This document shows positions 1 to 7,389 of a stretch of 19,538 nt of DNA, in pieces; the first letter of the stretch is position 1, and the number at the start of each line of letters is the position of its first letter. The notes beneath the pieces were generated by a model. That model was not told where the DNA came from and did no database searches. It was given only the letters and a program-made list of their open reading frames with translations. Position numbers and translations under genes: made by a program. This DNA comes from Alphaproteobacteria bacterium (lineage in GTDB: Bacteria; Pseudomonadota; Alphaproteobacteria; Rickettsiales; JAIXRX01): positions 1 through 19,538 of the forward strand of contig JAIXRX010000161.1 in assembly GCA_027485005.1 (NCBI GenBank), in the 5' to 3' direction.

Positions 1-774
1 AGGGAGTATTATTCACTGGAGCATTTAACGCGGCGATGGGCAGTCACTTTGGAAGAAGTGCAACATGCAATCGCCACGGGAAAACTTATTGCCTCCGCTT
101 GGCTTCAACCCACCTACGCTTACACGGTGACAGAATATTCCCCTGATGAAGCGCGTCGATCCGCACCGCATCCGCTTGAAGGATACGTCTGTGTTGCGCC
201 AGAATCCTGCCGAATCCTGTTCTCGCGTGGCAGTGTCGGGCGGCGCAAGTTCCCCACCCGCGAAGAAAATTGCTTTCACATGATTGTCGAGCATTTGGAC
301 AAAGTGGAACTTTGCGTCAGCGATTTGGTGATACTTAATGAGGATCTGCGGCAATTCGAAAAACTGCATAATTTAGCCGCGCATAACCCCTGCAAAATAA
401 TTAGTGTACATAAAATCAAAACCACCGCTTCATCCATAGTTCACAAGCCTTTCAGCCAGCAGAATGATTGCCGCGTGGTGGCCTTAAATGGCTACCGCTT
501 CAACTTCGGTGACATTCAGGCCGCTATCATCCGCCAGCTGCTCGCCGCTTCCAATACCGATAATCCGTGGGTGCATGGGAAAACTCTACTCGCAAATGCG
601 GGATCAACTTCGATGGTGATGCGCGATGCGTTCCGTCACCAACCAAACTGGAAGGAATTGATAGCAGCCGATGGGCGCGGATATTACCGCCTGAGTCCTA
701 CCTGTAGCCCTATACAAGCCCTAGGTGAGTCACATGCGACACACACGGAGCCTTATTCAAGAACTAATCAATGA
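1..774 (+). CDS. Partial unrecognised protein with a possible HTH-like N-terminus (start lies left of window)
   Basis: The frame is open from base 1 and ends with TGA at 772-774. A TTG at 49 could be read as a start, but the residues encoded before it (REYYSLEHLTRRWAVT) look like the beginning of a helical recognition module, so the true start is probably only a few codons outside the window. The first 30 or so residues recall excisionase-like or winged-helix modules (Y-S-L-x-x-L-x-x-x-W-x-V-T-x-x-x-V). The C-terminal part contains a second compact segment near MVMRDAFRHQPNWKEL followed by DGRGYYRL. There is no signal peptide or membrane segment, so it should be cytoplasmic. I do not recognise a named family. 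It could be a regulator or accessory protein of a mobile element or island. It is co-directional with the metal genes but separated from them by a promoter, so it need not belong to them. Confidence is good that the ORF is real and low for function. Confidence 0.7.
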   Translation, partial: REYYSLEHLTRRWAVTLEEVQHAIATGKLIASAWLQPTYAYTVTEYSPDEARRSAPHPLEGYVCVAPESCRILFSRGSVGRRKFPTREENCFHMIVEHLDKVELCVSDLVILNEDLRQFEKLHNLAAHNPCKIISVHKIKTTASSIVHKPFSQQNDCRVVALNGYRFNFGDIQAAIIRQLLAASNTDNPWVHGKTLLANAGSTSMVMRDAFRHQPNWKELIAADGRGYYRLSPTCSPIQALGESHATHTEPYSRTNQ

Positions 775-785
775 TGTTCGAACAT
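774..785. promoter_or_regulatory. 12-bp perfect palindrome just upstream of the first metal-operon promoter
   Basis: ATGTTCGAACAT is a perfect inverted repeat that begins at the last base of the upstream gene's stop codon and ends 5 bases before the proposed -35 element. Its position would suit an operator for a dimeric repressor or activator. No regulator is identified, and a 12-bp palindrome can occur by chance. Confidence 0.25.
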
Positions 786-790
786 GTTAG

Positions 791-818
791 TTGAAATTTA
801 ACCACACTCAGTTATGAT
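791..818 (+). promoter_or_regulatory. Sigma-70-type promoter of the first metal operon
   Basis: TTGAAA (791-796) and TATGAT (813-818) are separated by 16 bases, close to the sigma-70 consensus. Transcription would start about 6-8 bases after the -10 element, near 825, leaving almost no leader before the ATG at 829. The spacing is not the 19-20 bp spacer typical of MerR/CueR-activated promoters. The upstream ATG at 814 lies inside the -10 box, which argues against that longer start. Confidence 0.5.
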
Positions 819-828
819 GCGTGTCATG

Positions 829-1146
829 AAAAAAGTTATTCTTTCACTATTTATTGCTCTTTCGCTGCTTGTTGCGCCCATCGCACATGCTGCTGGCATG
901 AATTGTGAGGGCGATAACTGCCAGATGACTGAGCAATCGAAGAAACAGTCCAAGAGCGAAAAGCAGGATGATGGCAAAATGGCTAATGCTGGTCACCACT
1001 GCTGCTGCCCTCATGTATCTTCCATACCTAACCTGACTGTGGCTGAACCAATGAAAGTTTCCAGCCGCACGGTTTTCGTTCTTGAGCAGGATGCCACAAC
1101 ATCCGTAGTGGTCGGACCACCACTCAAACCACCCTCCCACGCTTAA
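829..1146 (+). CDS. CopL-like secreted Cys/His-rich small protein 1
   Basis: A 105-residue protein with a clear Sec signal (MKK, hydrophobic stretch, cleavage near AHA-A at about residues 20-22). The mature part has Cys pairs (MNCEGDNCQM), a Lys/Ser/Gln-rich linker, a metal-ligand cluster HHCCCPH and a C-terminus ending in PPLKPPSHA. The combination of signal peptide, Cys/His cluster and a PLxPP-type tail resembles the small CopL/DUF2946-like proteins found immediately upstream of copper-resistance genes, where CopL is associated with copper-dependent expression. It is first in its transcription unit, directly upstream of the czcC-like gene. I chose ATG 829 over ATG 814 because 814 lies inside the predicted -10 box and 829 starts the MKK signal peptide. 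No Shine-Dalgarno sequence is visible and translation may be leaderless. A second protein of the same design is encoded at 8542-8925. Family assignment is by resemblance only. Confidence 0.75.
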   Translation, partial: KKVILSLFIALSLLVAPIAHAAGMNCEGDNCQMTEQSKKQSKSEKQDDGKMANAGHHCCCPHVSSIPNLTVAEPMKVSSRTVFVLEQDATTSVVVGPPLKPPSHA

Positions 1147-1156
1147 TTCCATAAAG

Positions 1157-1194
1157 CAGGCTTGCGCCTGAAAGAGTGCCTATCCAGGTGCTCT
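1157..1194 (+). promoter_or_regulatory. Tandem RNA hairpins between CopL-like gene and czcC-like gene
   Basis: Two adjacent stem-loops lie in the roughly 100-base gap after the CopL-like stop codon. CAGGC (1157-1161) pairs with GCCTG (1166-1170) across a TTGC loop. AGAGTGCCT (1173-1181) pairs with AGGTGCTCT (1186-1194) across ATCC, with two G-U wobbles. No T-run follows either, so they do not look like simple intrinsic terminators. They could take part in translational or transcriptional control of the downstream efflux genes. Confidence 0.4.
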
Positions 1195-1247
1195 GAGGTC
1201 GCATGTCCTTTTGTATTTATCCAAGGAATTAAGTGTGAGAACTCCCG

Positions 1248-2576
1248 ATGCCAAACCCATATAAGCTCCCCGTGTGGCTGCTCTGCGCCACCATGCTAAC
1301 CAGTGCGCCTGCTTACGCTGAACCAGAAAAGCAAACCGACACACCGCCACCTGCTGCTGTGGCTGCACCTATGAAGGCCGCTGGCTTTTCGCTGGATGAT
1401 GCGATTGCCAAGGCACTCGTACAGTCCCCACGTTTGAAAGCCTTCGGCAGTGGCGTTGCGGCTGCAAAGGGAGAACAGCGGCAAGCTGGGGCATGGGTAA
1501 ACCCCGAAGTAGGTGTGGAAGCGGAGAACGTTGCGGGTCAAGGTGCATATAAAGGCTTCGACTCGGCGGAAGTGACGGTTGGGGTCACGCAGGAAATTAC
1601 CATCGGCGGGAAGATTTCGGCACGGGAGAGCATTGCGGGTAAAGGGCTGGAAATCGCTTCGCTCGATGAACAGGCCGCAACACTAGATGTTATCCGTGAT
1701 GTTACCACCGCCTATGCGGATGTGGTGGCAGCAGAAGAAAATGTGCGCCTTGCCACCGAGCAGAAAGAGCTGGCTGTGGATGTACTGAAATCTGTAAGCG
1801 TGCGCGTGGGAGCAGCCGCTGCGCCGTTGATTCAGAAAAGCCGTGCAGAGGTGGAACGCTCCACTGCCACCATCGCGCTTGATAAGGCGAACCGTGAGCG
1901 TGATATTTCCCGCAAAAAACTGGCCGCACTGATGGGAGAAGAACGCTTCACCCTTCCGCTTGATAGCGCGGCGTTCTATGCCATTGCAAAGCCAGAGGCT
2001 GCATCGCTGGAAGAAAAGCTGAAAGCCAACCCTGATCTGGTGAAGCTGAATAGCAGCTTGGAGCAATCGAAAGCACGGCTGGAACTGGAACAAGCCAATG
2101 CCATTCCTGACCCGCGTTTGAGCGTGGGCCTGCGCGACTTCCGTGATAGCGGCGATCAGGCATTTATCGTTGGCGTGTCGCTGCCCATCCCCGTGTTCAA
2201 TGCCAATCGTGGTAATATCGAGAAAGCGCGGCACGAGGTCAGCCGCACGGAAATGGATAACCGCCAGCTGGCACTCAACACTAGCGCGGATTTAACACAG
2301 GCGCATGAGCGTATGGAAAACGCCTATGTGCAGGCAGAAACACTCAAAACCGAGATTTTACCTTCCGCCGATAAAGCCTTTCGGCTGGCGCGGGAGGGCT
2401 ACGGCTTAGGACGTTTCCCCTACCTCGAAGTGCTTGACGCGCAGCGTAGCCTGTTTGGGGTAAAACAACAGCAGATCGAAGCGATACGCGAATTTCATAC
2501 CGCCAAGGCGCAAGTGGAACGGTTGACCGCCACACGCCTCAGCGCATTACAAAAATCAGGAGAGAACCATGAATAA
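1248..2576 (+). CDS. czcC: CzcC-type outer-membrane efflux channel (TolC/OEP family)
   Basis: A 442-residue outer-membrane factor that would form the exit duct of a tripartite metal efflux pump. The N-terminus is a Sec signal ending near AYA-E (residues 22-25), with no lipobox Cys. The rest is the alpha-helical, Ala/Glu/Gln-rich pattern of two OEP repeats, roughly residues 45-230 and 245-430. It includes the typical GxxNPEVGVEAENV-like segment near residue 80, IPDPRLSVGLRDF near 285 and the GRFPYLEVLDAQRSL signature near 385. The czcB-like gene starts inside this one (8-base overlap at 2569-2576), so the two are translationally coupled. An AAGGA lies at 1223-1227, rather far from the start. 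The closer candidate GAGA at 1237-1240 is weak, so the start is slightly uncertain. Channels of the CusC and CzcC groups are similar, and assignment to Czc rests on the RND pump downstream. Confidence 0.88.
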   Translation: MPNPYKLPVWLLCATMLTSAPAYAEPEKQTDTPPPAAVAAPMKAAGFSLDDAIAKALVQSPRLKAFGSGVAAAKGEQRQAGAWVNPEVGVEAENVAGQGAYKGFDSAEVTVGVTQEITIGGKISARESIAGKGLEIASLDEQAATLDVIRDVTTAYADVVAAEENVRLATEQKELAVDVLKSVSVRVGAAAAPLIQKSRAEVERSTATIALDKANRERDISRKKLAALMGEERFTLPLDSAAFYAIAKPEAASLEEKLKANPDLVKLNSSLEQSKARLELEQANAIPDPRLSVGLRDFRDSGDQAFIVGVSLPIPVFNANRGNIEKARHEVSRTEMDNRQLALNTSADLTQAHERMENAYVQAETLKTEILPSADKAFRLAREGYGLGRFPYLEVLDAQRSLFGVKQQQIEAIREFHTAKAQVERLTATRLSALQKSGENHE

Positions 2577-3693
2577 GCGCAACCTCATTATATTAACACT
2601 GCTGCTGGCCATTGCTGGCGGGGCATATCTCACGCTTGGCGGGGATGCAAAAGAACCCGCAGCGGAGAATCATGCCCCCGCTGATAAAGACGAGCATGGC
2701 CACGGCGATGAGCATAAAGATGACCATGCCGAAGGCGGCGATCACGGGCATGGTGACAAGGATGAACACGCGCACGGCGATGAACATGGCCACGACCATG
2801 CGGAAGCCAAACCTGCTGCCGATGAACATGGCGAAGCCGATGAGCATGGGCATGGCGGTGAAGAAGGCGGTCATGATGAAGGAAGCAAAATCAGCGACAA
2901 TGCGGTGAAGAACCTGAATATCGAGATTCTGCAAGCTGGCAGCGCGATGGTGCGGGAAACCGTCAGCGTCAGTGGCCGCGTAACCCTGAACCAGAACACT
3001 ACCGCGCAAGTGAAAGCCCGCTTCCCCGGTGTAATTCGCAGTGTGCTGAAAGAACCTGGTGAAGTGGTCAAAGCTGGCGACACGCTGGCAACGGTGGAGA
3101 GCAACGACAGTCTACAAGTCTATGCGGTGAAGTCACCTGTTACTGGCACTATCATCACTCGCAATGCCAGTGTCGGTGAACTGGCGGCGGATACGCCATT
3201 ATTTGCGGTGGCGGATTTAAGCAAGCTGTGGGCGGAGTTGTTCATTTTCTCGAAAGATGGCGAGAGGCTGAAAGCTGGCCAGAAAGTCCGCATCCAGTGC
3301 CTTGATGATCCCGTGAATACCGAGTCCTCCATTGCGCTGGTGCTGCCTACCGCAGAAGCCTCAAGCCAGACGGTAGTGGCGCGTGCGGTGATCGAGAATG
3401 CCGATAACCACTGGCGTTCGGGCATGAATATCCGCGGCGATGTTGTGCTGTCGGAAAAAGAAGCCCCGCTTGCCGTGAAAACCGAAGCTATCCAGCGCAT
3501 GGAAGGCAACGCGGTGGTGTTTGTGCGCGAAGATGGCGGCACTTACAAAGCGCAGCCCGTGGAAACTGGCATGAGCGATGCGACGTGGACGGAAATCAAA
3601 AGCGGCCTCACGGCTGGCCAGCATTACGTCGCTAAAAACAGCTTCGTGGTGAAAGCCGACATCGGCAAATCCGGTGCGGAACACGAACACTAG
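2569..3693 (+). CDS. czcB: CzcB-type periplasmic adaptor with a long His-rich N-terminal domain
   Basis: A 374-residue membrane fusion protein linking the RND pump to the outer-membrane channel. Residues 6-24 form an N-terminal membrane anchor or signal. Residues 35-102 form a His/Asp/Glu-rich stretch with about 16 His, made of repeated DEHGHG-like units. The adaptor core follows: a barrel-sandwich or lipoyl half near residues 140-175 (PGVIRSVLKEPGEVVKAGDTLATVES), a second half with SPVTGTIITR and a beta-barrel region. The C-terminus ends in His (HEH). There is no room for a long alpha-hairpin, as is usual in heavy-metal adaptors. AGGAG at 2559-2563 is a good ribosome binding site inside the end of the czcC-like gene. 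His-rich N-termini are known in CzcB-type adaptors and bind divalent metals; the length here is generous. Confidence 0.88.
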   Translation: MNKRNLIILTLLLAIAGGAYLTLGGDAKEPAAENHAPADKDEHGHGDEHKDDHAEGGDHGHGDKDEHAHGDEHGHDHAEAKPAADEHGEADEHGHGGEEGGHDEGSKISDNAVKNLNIEILQAGSAMVRETVSVSGRVTLNQNTTAQVKARFPGVIRSVLKEPGEVVKAGDTLATVESNDSLQVYAVKSPVTGTIITRNASVGELAADTPLFAVADLSKLWAELFIFSKDGERLKAGQKVRIQCLDDPVNTESSIALVLPTAEASSQTVVARAVIENADNHWRSGMNIRGDVVLSEKEAPLAVKTEAIQRMEGNAVVFVREDGGTYKAQPVETGMSDATWTEIKSGLTAGQHYVAKNSFVVKADIGKSGAEHEH

Positions 3694-3711
3694 AATCTAG
3701 GGGATAGAGCC

Positions 3712-6700
3712 ATGATTGAACGTATTTTAGGGTTTTCCCTTCATCACCGATACCTAATCGCACTGCTTACATTGGCGGTGGCGGTGTTCGGTATGTACTC
3801 ACTTAAAAATCTGCCGATTGATGCCGTGCCAGACATCACCAACAATCAGGTGCAGATCAACACCGTTGCCTCCGCGTTTTCGCCGATGGAAGTGGAAAAG
3901 CAGGTGACATTCCCCGTGGAAACCGCACTGGCGGGTATTCCTGGTCTTGAATATACCCGCTCGATTTCACGCAACGGATTTTCTCAGGTGACTGCCGTAT
4001 TCCGCGATGACGTGGATATTTATTTCGCACGCGCTCAGGTGAATGAACGTATTGCGGAAGCAAAAGAGAGTCTGCCTGAAGGCGTTGACCCGAAGATGGG
4101 CGCAATCTCGACTGGCCTTGGCGAAATTTACATGTGGACGGTGGAATATGAACAGCCACGCGGCAAAGGCGCAGACATAAAAGATGGCAAGGCTGGCTGG
4201 CAATCCGATGGTAGCTACCTCACGCCCGAAGGCCAGCGCATGAACTCGGATGTCGAACTGGCTTCCTACCTCCGCACGGTGCAGGACTGGATTATCCGCC
4301 CTCAGCTGAAAGGCGTGAAGGGTGTGGCGGGTGTCGATGCGATTGGCGGCTATGTGAAGCAATACCATGTGCAGCCTAACCCTGAAAAACTGGTGGCGCT
4401 TGGCCTGAGTTTCTCGGATGTGGTCAATGTACTGGAGCGCAACAATACCAGCATTGGTGCAGGCTACATCGAGCGCAGCGGCGAAGCCTATGTGGTGCGT
4501 GCGGATGGGCGTATCGAGAATGCCGAGCAGATCGGTAATATCGTGGTGGCTAACCGTGGCGGTGTTACCATTTATTTGAAAGACATCGCTACCGTTGGCA
4601 TCGGCAAGGAACTCCGCACGGGTTCGGCTTCTGAGAATGGCTATGAAGTTGTGGTTGGCACGGCGCTCATGCTGATTGGCGAGAATAGCCGCACCGTATC
4701 GCAAGCGGTGGACGAGAAGATCACGGAGATTAACAAGTCGCTGCCCGAAGGTATCCACGCCAAAACGGTGTTGAATCGTACCAATCTAGTAGATCGCACC
4801 ATCGGCACGGTGCAGACGAACCTCATCGAAGGCGCGTTGCTCGTCATCGTGATTCTGTTTTTATTGCTGGGTAACTTCCGCGCCGCGCTGATTACTGCGC
4901 TCGTCATACCGCTTTCCATGCTCATGACCAGCATGGGCATGATTCGCGCTGGCATCAGCGGCAACCTCATGAGCCTTGGTGCGCTCGATTTCGGGCTGAT
5001 TGTAGATGGCGCGGTGATTATCACTGAGAATTGCCTGAGCCGCTTGGCGCACCGCCAGCACCATGAAGGCAGGATACTGACCCTGCAAGAACGCTTGCAT
5101 GAGGTGATGGTGGCCAGCCGTGAGATGATTCAGCCTTCTGTGTTCGGTCAGGCGATTATCATCATGGTGTATATCCCGCTGCTGACATTCAGCGGTGTGG
5201 AAGGCAAGATGTTCGAGCCGATGGCGATGACAGTGATTTTTGCCCTGATTGCTGCATTTGTGCTGTCCCTAACTTTTGTTCCCGCCATGATTGCCATTTT
5301 TGTGAAAGGCAACGTGGAGGAAAAAGAAAGCCGCATTATCCAAAAAACCAAAGGCTGGTATGAACCCGCTTTGCATTGGGCATTGCGTTCGCCGCTGAAA
5401 ATCATCGGCGCGGCAACGGGTGGTTTTGTGCTCTCACTCGTGCTGTTTTCCACGATGGGGCAAGAATTTATTCCGACGCTCGATGAAAAAGACATCGCCA
5501 TGCACGCGATGCGGATTCCTTCTACTTCGCTCACGCAGTCGCAGGAATTGCAATTTGCCGTGGAAAAAGCAGTGAGTAGCGTGTCGGAAGTAAAGTTTGT
5601 TTTCTCTAAAACTGGCACGGCAGAAATGGCTGCTGATCCGATGCCGCCCAACGTATCCGACACGTTCATTATCCTGAAAGACAAAGACCAGTGGCCTGAT
5701 TCCAGTATCGAAAAGTCAGAAATTATTGCGAAAATAAACAAGGCTGTATCTGATGTTCCAGGGAACAACTACGAATTCACCCAACCGATTCAGATGCGTT
5801 TCAACGAACTGATTTCGGGCGTGCGTTCCGATGTGGCAGTGAAGATTTACGGCGATGACTTCGGCGTGATGGAGAAAACCGCCGCCCAGTTGGTGCAAAC
5901 GCTGAAATCCGTTGAAGGCAGCGCGGATGTGAAGATGGAGCAAACCAGCGGCCTTCCCATGCTGGAAGTGAAGCTGGATAAAAACGCCATCTCCCGTTAT
6001 GGCCTGAACGTCAGCGATGTGCTGGATGTGCTTTCGATTGCAGTGGGTGGGCGCGAGGCTGGCTTGGTGTTCCAAGGGGATCGCCGCTTCGATATTCTGG
6101 TACGCTTGCCAGATACCATGCGGCAAGACCTCACCGTGTTGGAAAACCTGCCCGTGTTACTTCCTGTCGATGATGACAATATGGCCGACCGCATTGGTGG
6201 CCAACCACACACGCGCCCAGCCTATATCCCCCTCAAGCAGGTGGCGAAGCTGGAAATCACCGACGGGCTAAACCAAATCAGCCGTGAAAACGGCAAACGC
6301 CGCATGGTGGTTCAAGCCAACGTGCGTGGGCGTGACATCGGCTCGTTCGTGAAAGACGCGCAAGCCGCTATCGGCAGCAAGGTAGAGATTCCCGCTGGCT
6401 ACTGGCTGGAATGGGGTGGGCAGTTCAAAAACCTTGAAGAAGCCAAGGCGCGGCTCGGTGTTGTAGTTCCCGCCTGCTTCTTCATGATTTTCCTACTGCT
6501 GTTCACTGCACTCGGCTCGGTCAAACAAGCCTTGCTGGTGTTTTCTGGTGTGCCGCTGGCACTCACGGGCGGCATTATCACCCTCTGGTTGCGCGGTATG
6601 CCGTTCTCTATTTCGGCGGCGGTGGGCTTGATTGCGCTTTCAGGTGTGGCCGTGCTGAACGGGCTGGTGATGATTACTCGCATCAACCAGCTGGTGCGTG

Positions 6701-6960
6701 AAGGTATTGAGGCGAACACGGCCATTATCGAAGGTGCGCTTTCCCGCTTCCGCCCCGTACTGATGACCGCGCTCGTTGCTTCCTTGGGCTTTGTGCCGAT
6801 GGCGATTGCCACTGGTGCTGGCGCGGAAGTGCAAAAACCACTGGCGACAGTGGTGATCGGCGGATTGATTACCGCAACCATCCTTACGTTGCTGGTGCTG
6901 CCCGCCATTTACAAACGGTTCAACCTCGCCCGCGACCTGCTAGCGAAGGAGATACTGTGA
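3712..6960 (+). CDS. czcA: CzcA-type heavy-metal RND efflux pump
   Basis: A 1082-residue inner-membrane proton-driven pump, close to the usual CzcA length. The layout is TM1 at about residues 14-30, a large periplasmic loop, TM2-6 from about residue 370, a linker, TM7 near 560, a second periplasmic loop and TM8-12 from about 920. The TM4 segment reads DFGLIVDGAVIITEN, giving D426, D432 and E439. This matches the CzcA/CnrA (divalent cation) classes rather than the CusA Cu/Ag class, in which TM4 reads GAMVDAAIVMIEN. The segment DEKDIAMHAMRIPSTS near residues 591-606 also follows the CzcA pattern. GVAVLNGLVMI lies in the second membrane domain. It starts 18 bases after the adaptor's stop and is part of one operon. 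Substrate choice (Zn, Cd, Co, Ni) is inferred from motifs only. Confidence 0.9.
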   Translation: MIERILGFSLHHRYLIALLTLAVAVFGMYSLKNLPIDAVPDITNNQVQINTVASAFSPMEVEKQVTFPVETALAGIPGLEYTRSISRNGFSQVTAVFRDDVDIYFARAQVNERIAEAKESLPEGVDPKMGAISTGLGEIYMWTVEYEQPRGKGADIKDGKAGWQSDGSYLTPEGQRMNSDVELASYLRTVQDWIIRPQLKGVKGVAGVDAIGGYVKQYHVQPNPEKLVALGLSFSDVVNVLERNNTSIGAGYIERSGEAYVVRADGRIENAEQIGNIVVANRGGVTIYLKDIATVGIGKELRTGSASENGYEVVVGTALMLIGENSRTVSQAVDEKITEINKSLPEGIHAKTVLNRTNLVDRTIGTVQTNLIEGALLVIVILFLLLGNFRAALITALVIPLSMLMTSMGMIRAGISGNLMSLGALDFGLIVDGAVIITENCLSRLAHRQHHEGRILTLQERLHEVMVASREMIQPSVFGQAIIIMVYIPLLTFSGVEGKMFEPMAMTVIFALIAAFVLSLTFVPAMIAIFVKGNVEEKESRIIQKTKGWYEPALHWALRSPLKIIGAATGGFVLSLVLFSTMGQEFIPTLDEKDIAMHAMRIPSTSLTQSQELQFAVEKAVSSVSEVKFVFSKTGTAEMAADPMPPNVSDTFIILKDKDQWPDSSIEKSEIIAKINKAVSDVPGNNYEFTQPIQMRFNELISGVRSDVAVKIYGDDFGVMEKTAAQLVQTLKSVEGSADVKMEQTSGLPMLEVKLDKNAISRYGLNVSDVLDVLSIAVGGREAGLVFQGDRRFDILVRLPDTMRQDLTVLENLPVLLPVDDDNMADRIGGQPHTRPAYIPLKQVAKLEITDGLNQISRENGKRRMVVQANVRGRDIGSFVKDAQAAIGSKVEIPAGYWLEWGGQFKNLEEAKARLGVVVPACFFMIFLLLFTALGSVKQALLVFSGVPLALTGGIITLWLRGMPFSISAAVGLIALSGVAVLNGLVMITRINQLVREGIEANTAIIEGALSRFRPVLMTALVASLGFVPMAIATGAGAEVQKPLATVVIGGLITATILTLLVLPAIYKRFNLARDLLAKEIL

Positions 6961-6989
6961 TTTTTTCAACCAACCCTAAAGGAGACTCT

Positions 6990-7250
6990 ATGACCGACCT
7001 GAAATCCCTGCTTGCTGCATCTGCCCTCGCGCTAGTGATTGGTACTGCCGCACCTGCCATTGCTGGCGAACACAAAGCTGAAGATGGCAAGAAGATGGAA
7101 AAGCACGAACACAAAGACGGTGACCATAAAGATCACGGCAAGCATGAAGGTCATAAAGATGGCGATCATCACGACCACAAGGAAGGCGATGGTCACGATC
7201 ATGATAAGGAAAAAGCTGGCAAGCCCGAAGCAAAAAGCAAAGGCCAGTAA
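6990..7250 (+). CDS. His-rich periplasmic metal-binding peptide
   Basis: An 86-residue secreted protein. I chose ATG 6990 over the in-frame start at 6957 because GGAG lies 6-9 bases before it and the sequence then starts directly with a Sec signal (MTDLKSLLAASALALVIG, cleavage near AIA-G). The mature part is almost entirely His, Lys, Asp, Glu and Gly, with about 12 His in units such as HKDGDHKDHGKHEG and no Cys. It has no recognisable fold and is probably disordered. It follows the RND gene by 29 bases and its composition echoes the His-rich domain of the adaptor at 2671-2874. It probably buffers divalent cations or delivers them to the pump. Function is inferred from composition and position. 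Confidence 0.75.
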   Translation: MTDLKSLLAASALALVIGTAAPAIAGEHKAEDGKKMEKHEHKDGDHKDHGKHEGHKDGDHHDHKEGDGHDHDKEKAGKPEAKSKGQ

Positions 7251-7293
7251 ATGAATACGGCCAGAGGCATGGTGCTTCTGACCGTAGGTGCGA

Positions 7294-7328
7294 CGGGAAG
7301 GAACAAGTTTAGCGACATGACCTTCCCG
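7294..7328 (+). terminator. Hairpin after first metal operon (no strong T-run)
   Basis: CGGGAAGG (7294-7301) pairs perfectly with CCTTCCCG (7321-7328) over a 19-base loop. It lies in the 139-base gap between the His-rich peptide gene and the lipoprotein gene. No poly-T follows, so it may be an operon-end structure, a 3' stabilising element or an operator rather than an intrinsic terminator. Confidence 0.3.
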
Positions 7329-7342
7329 CCGCGCTCCCCAAA

Positions 7343-7361
7343 CCTGACGGGTTTCGTCAGG
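7343..7361 (+). terminator. Second compact hairpin before lipoprotein gene
   Basis: CCTGACG (7343-7349) pairs perfectly with CGTCAGG (7355-7361) over the 5-base loop GGTTT. It is followed by AATGTTTAACC, which is only weakly T-rich. It could be a weak terminator separating the RND operon from the lipoprotein/CDF pair. Confidence 0.4.
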
Positions 7362-7389
7362 AATGTTTAACCATTCTATAGGTAGAACC

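Noticed and set aside
814..828. Longer start (ATG 814) for CopL-like gene 1
   Set aside because: It lies within the predicted -10 box and would place MMRV before an otherwise normal MKK signal peptide.
2671..2880. DNA tandem repeat of GATGAACATGGC-like units
   Set aside because: The repeat is explained by the His/Asp/Glu-rich protein segment of the adaptor; it is not a separate repeat element.
3967..4758. 263-codon - strand open frame inside the RND pump gene
   Set aside because: The + strand frame is unmistakably CzcA-like; the reverse frame has no family features and is a by-product of codon bias.
7294..7328. CueR-like operator suggested by GGGAAGG and CCTTCCC
   Set aside because: CueR sites read CCTTCC-N7-GGAAGG; here the half sites are in the opposite order and 19 bases apart.
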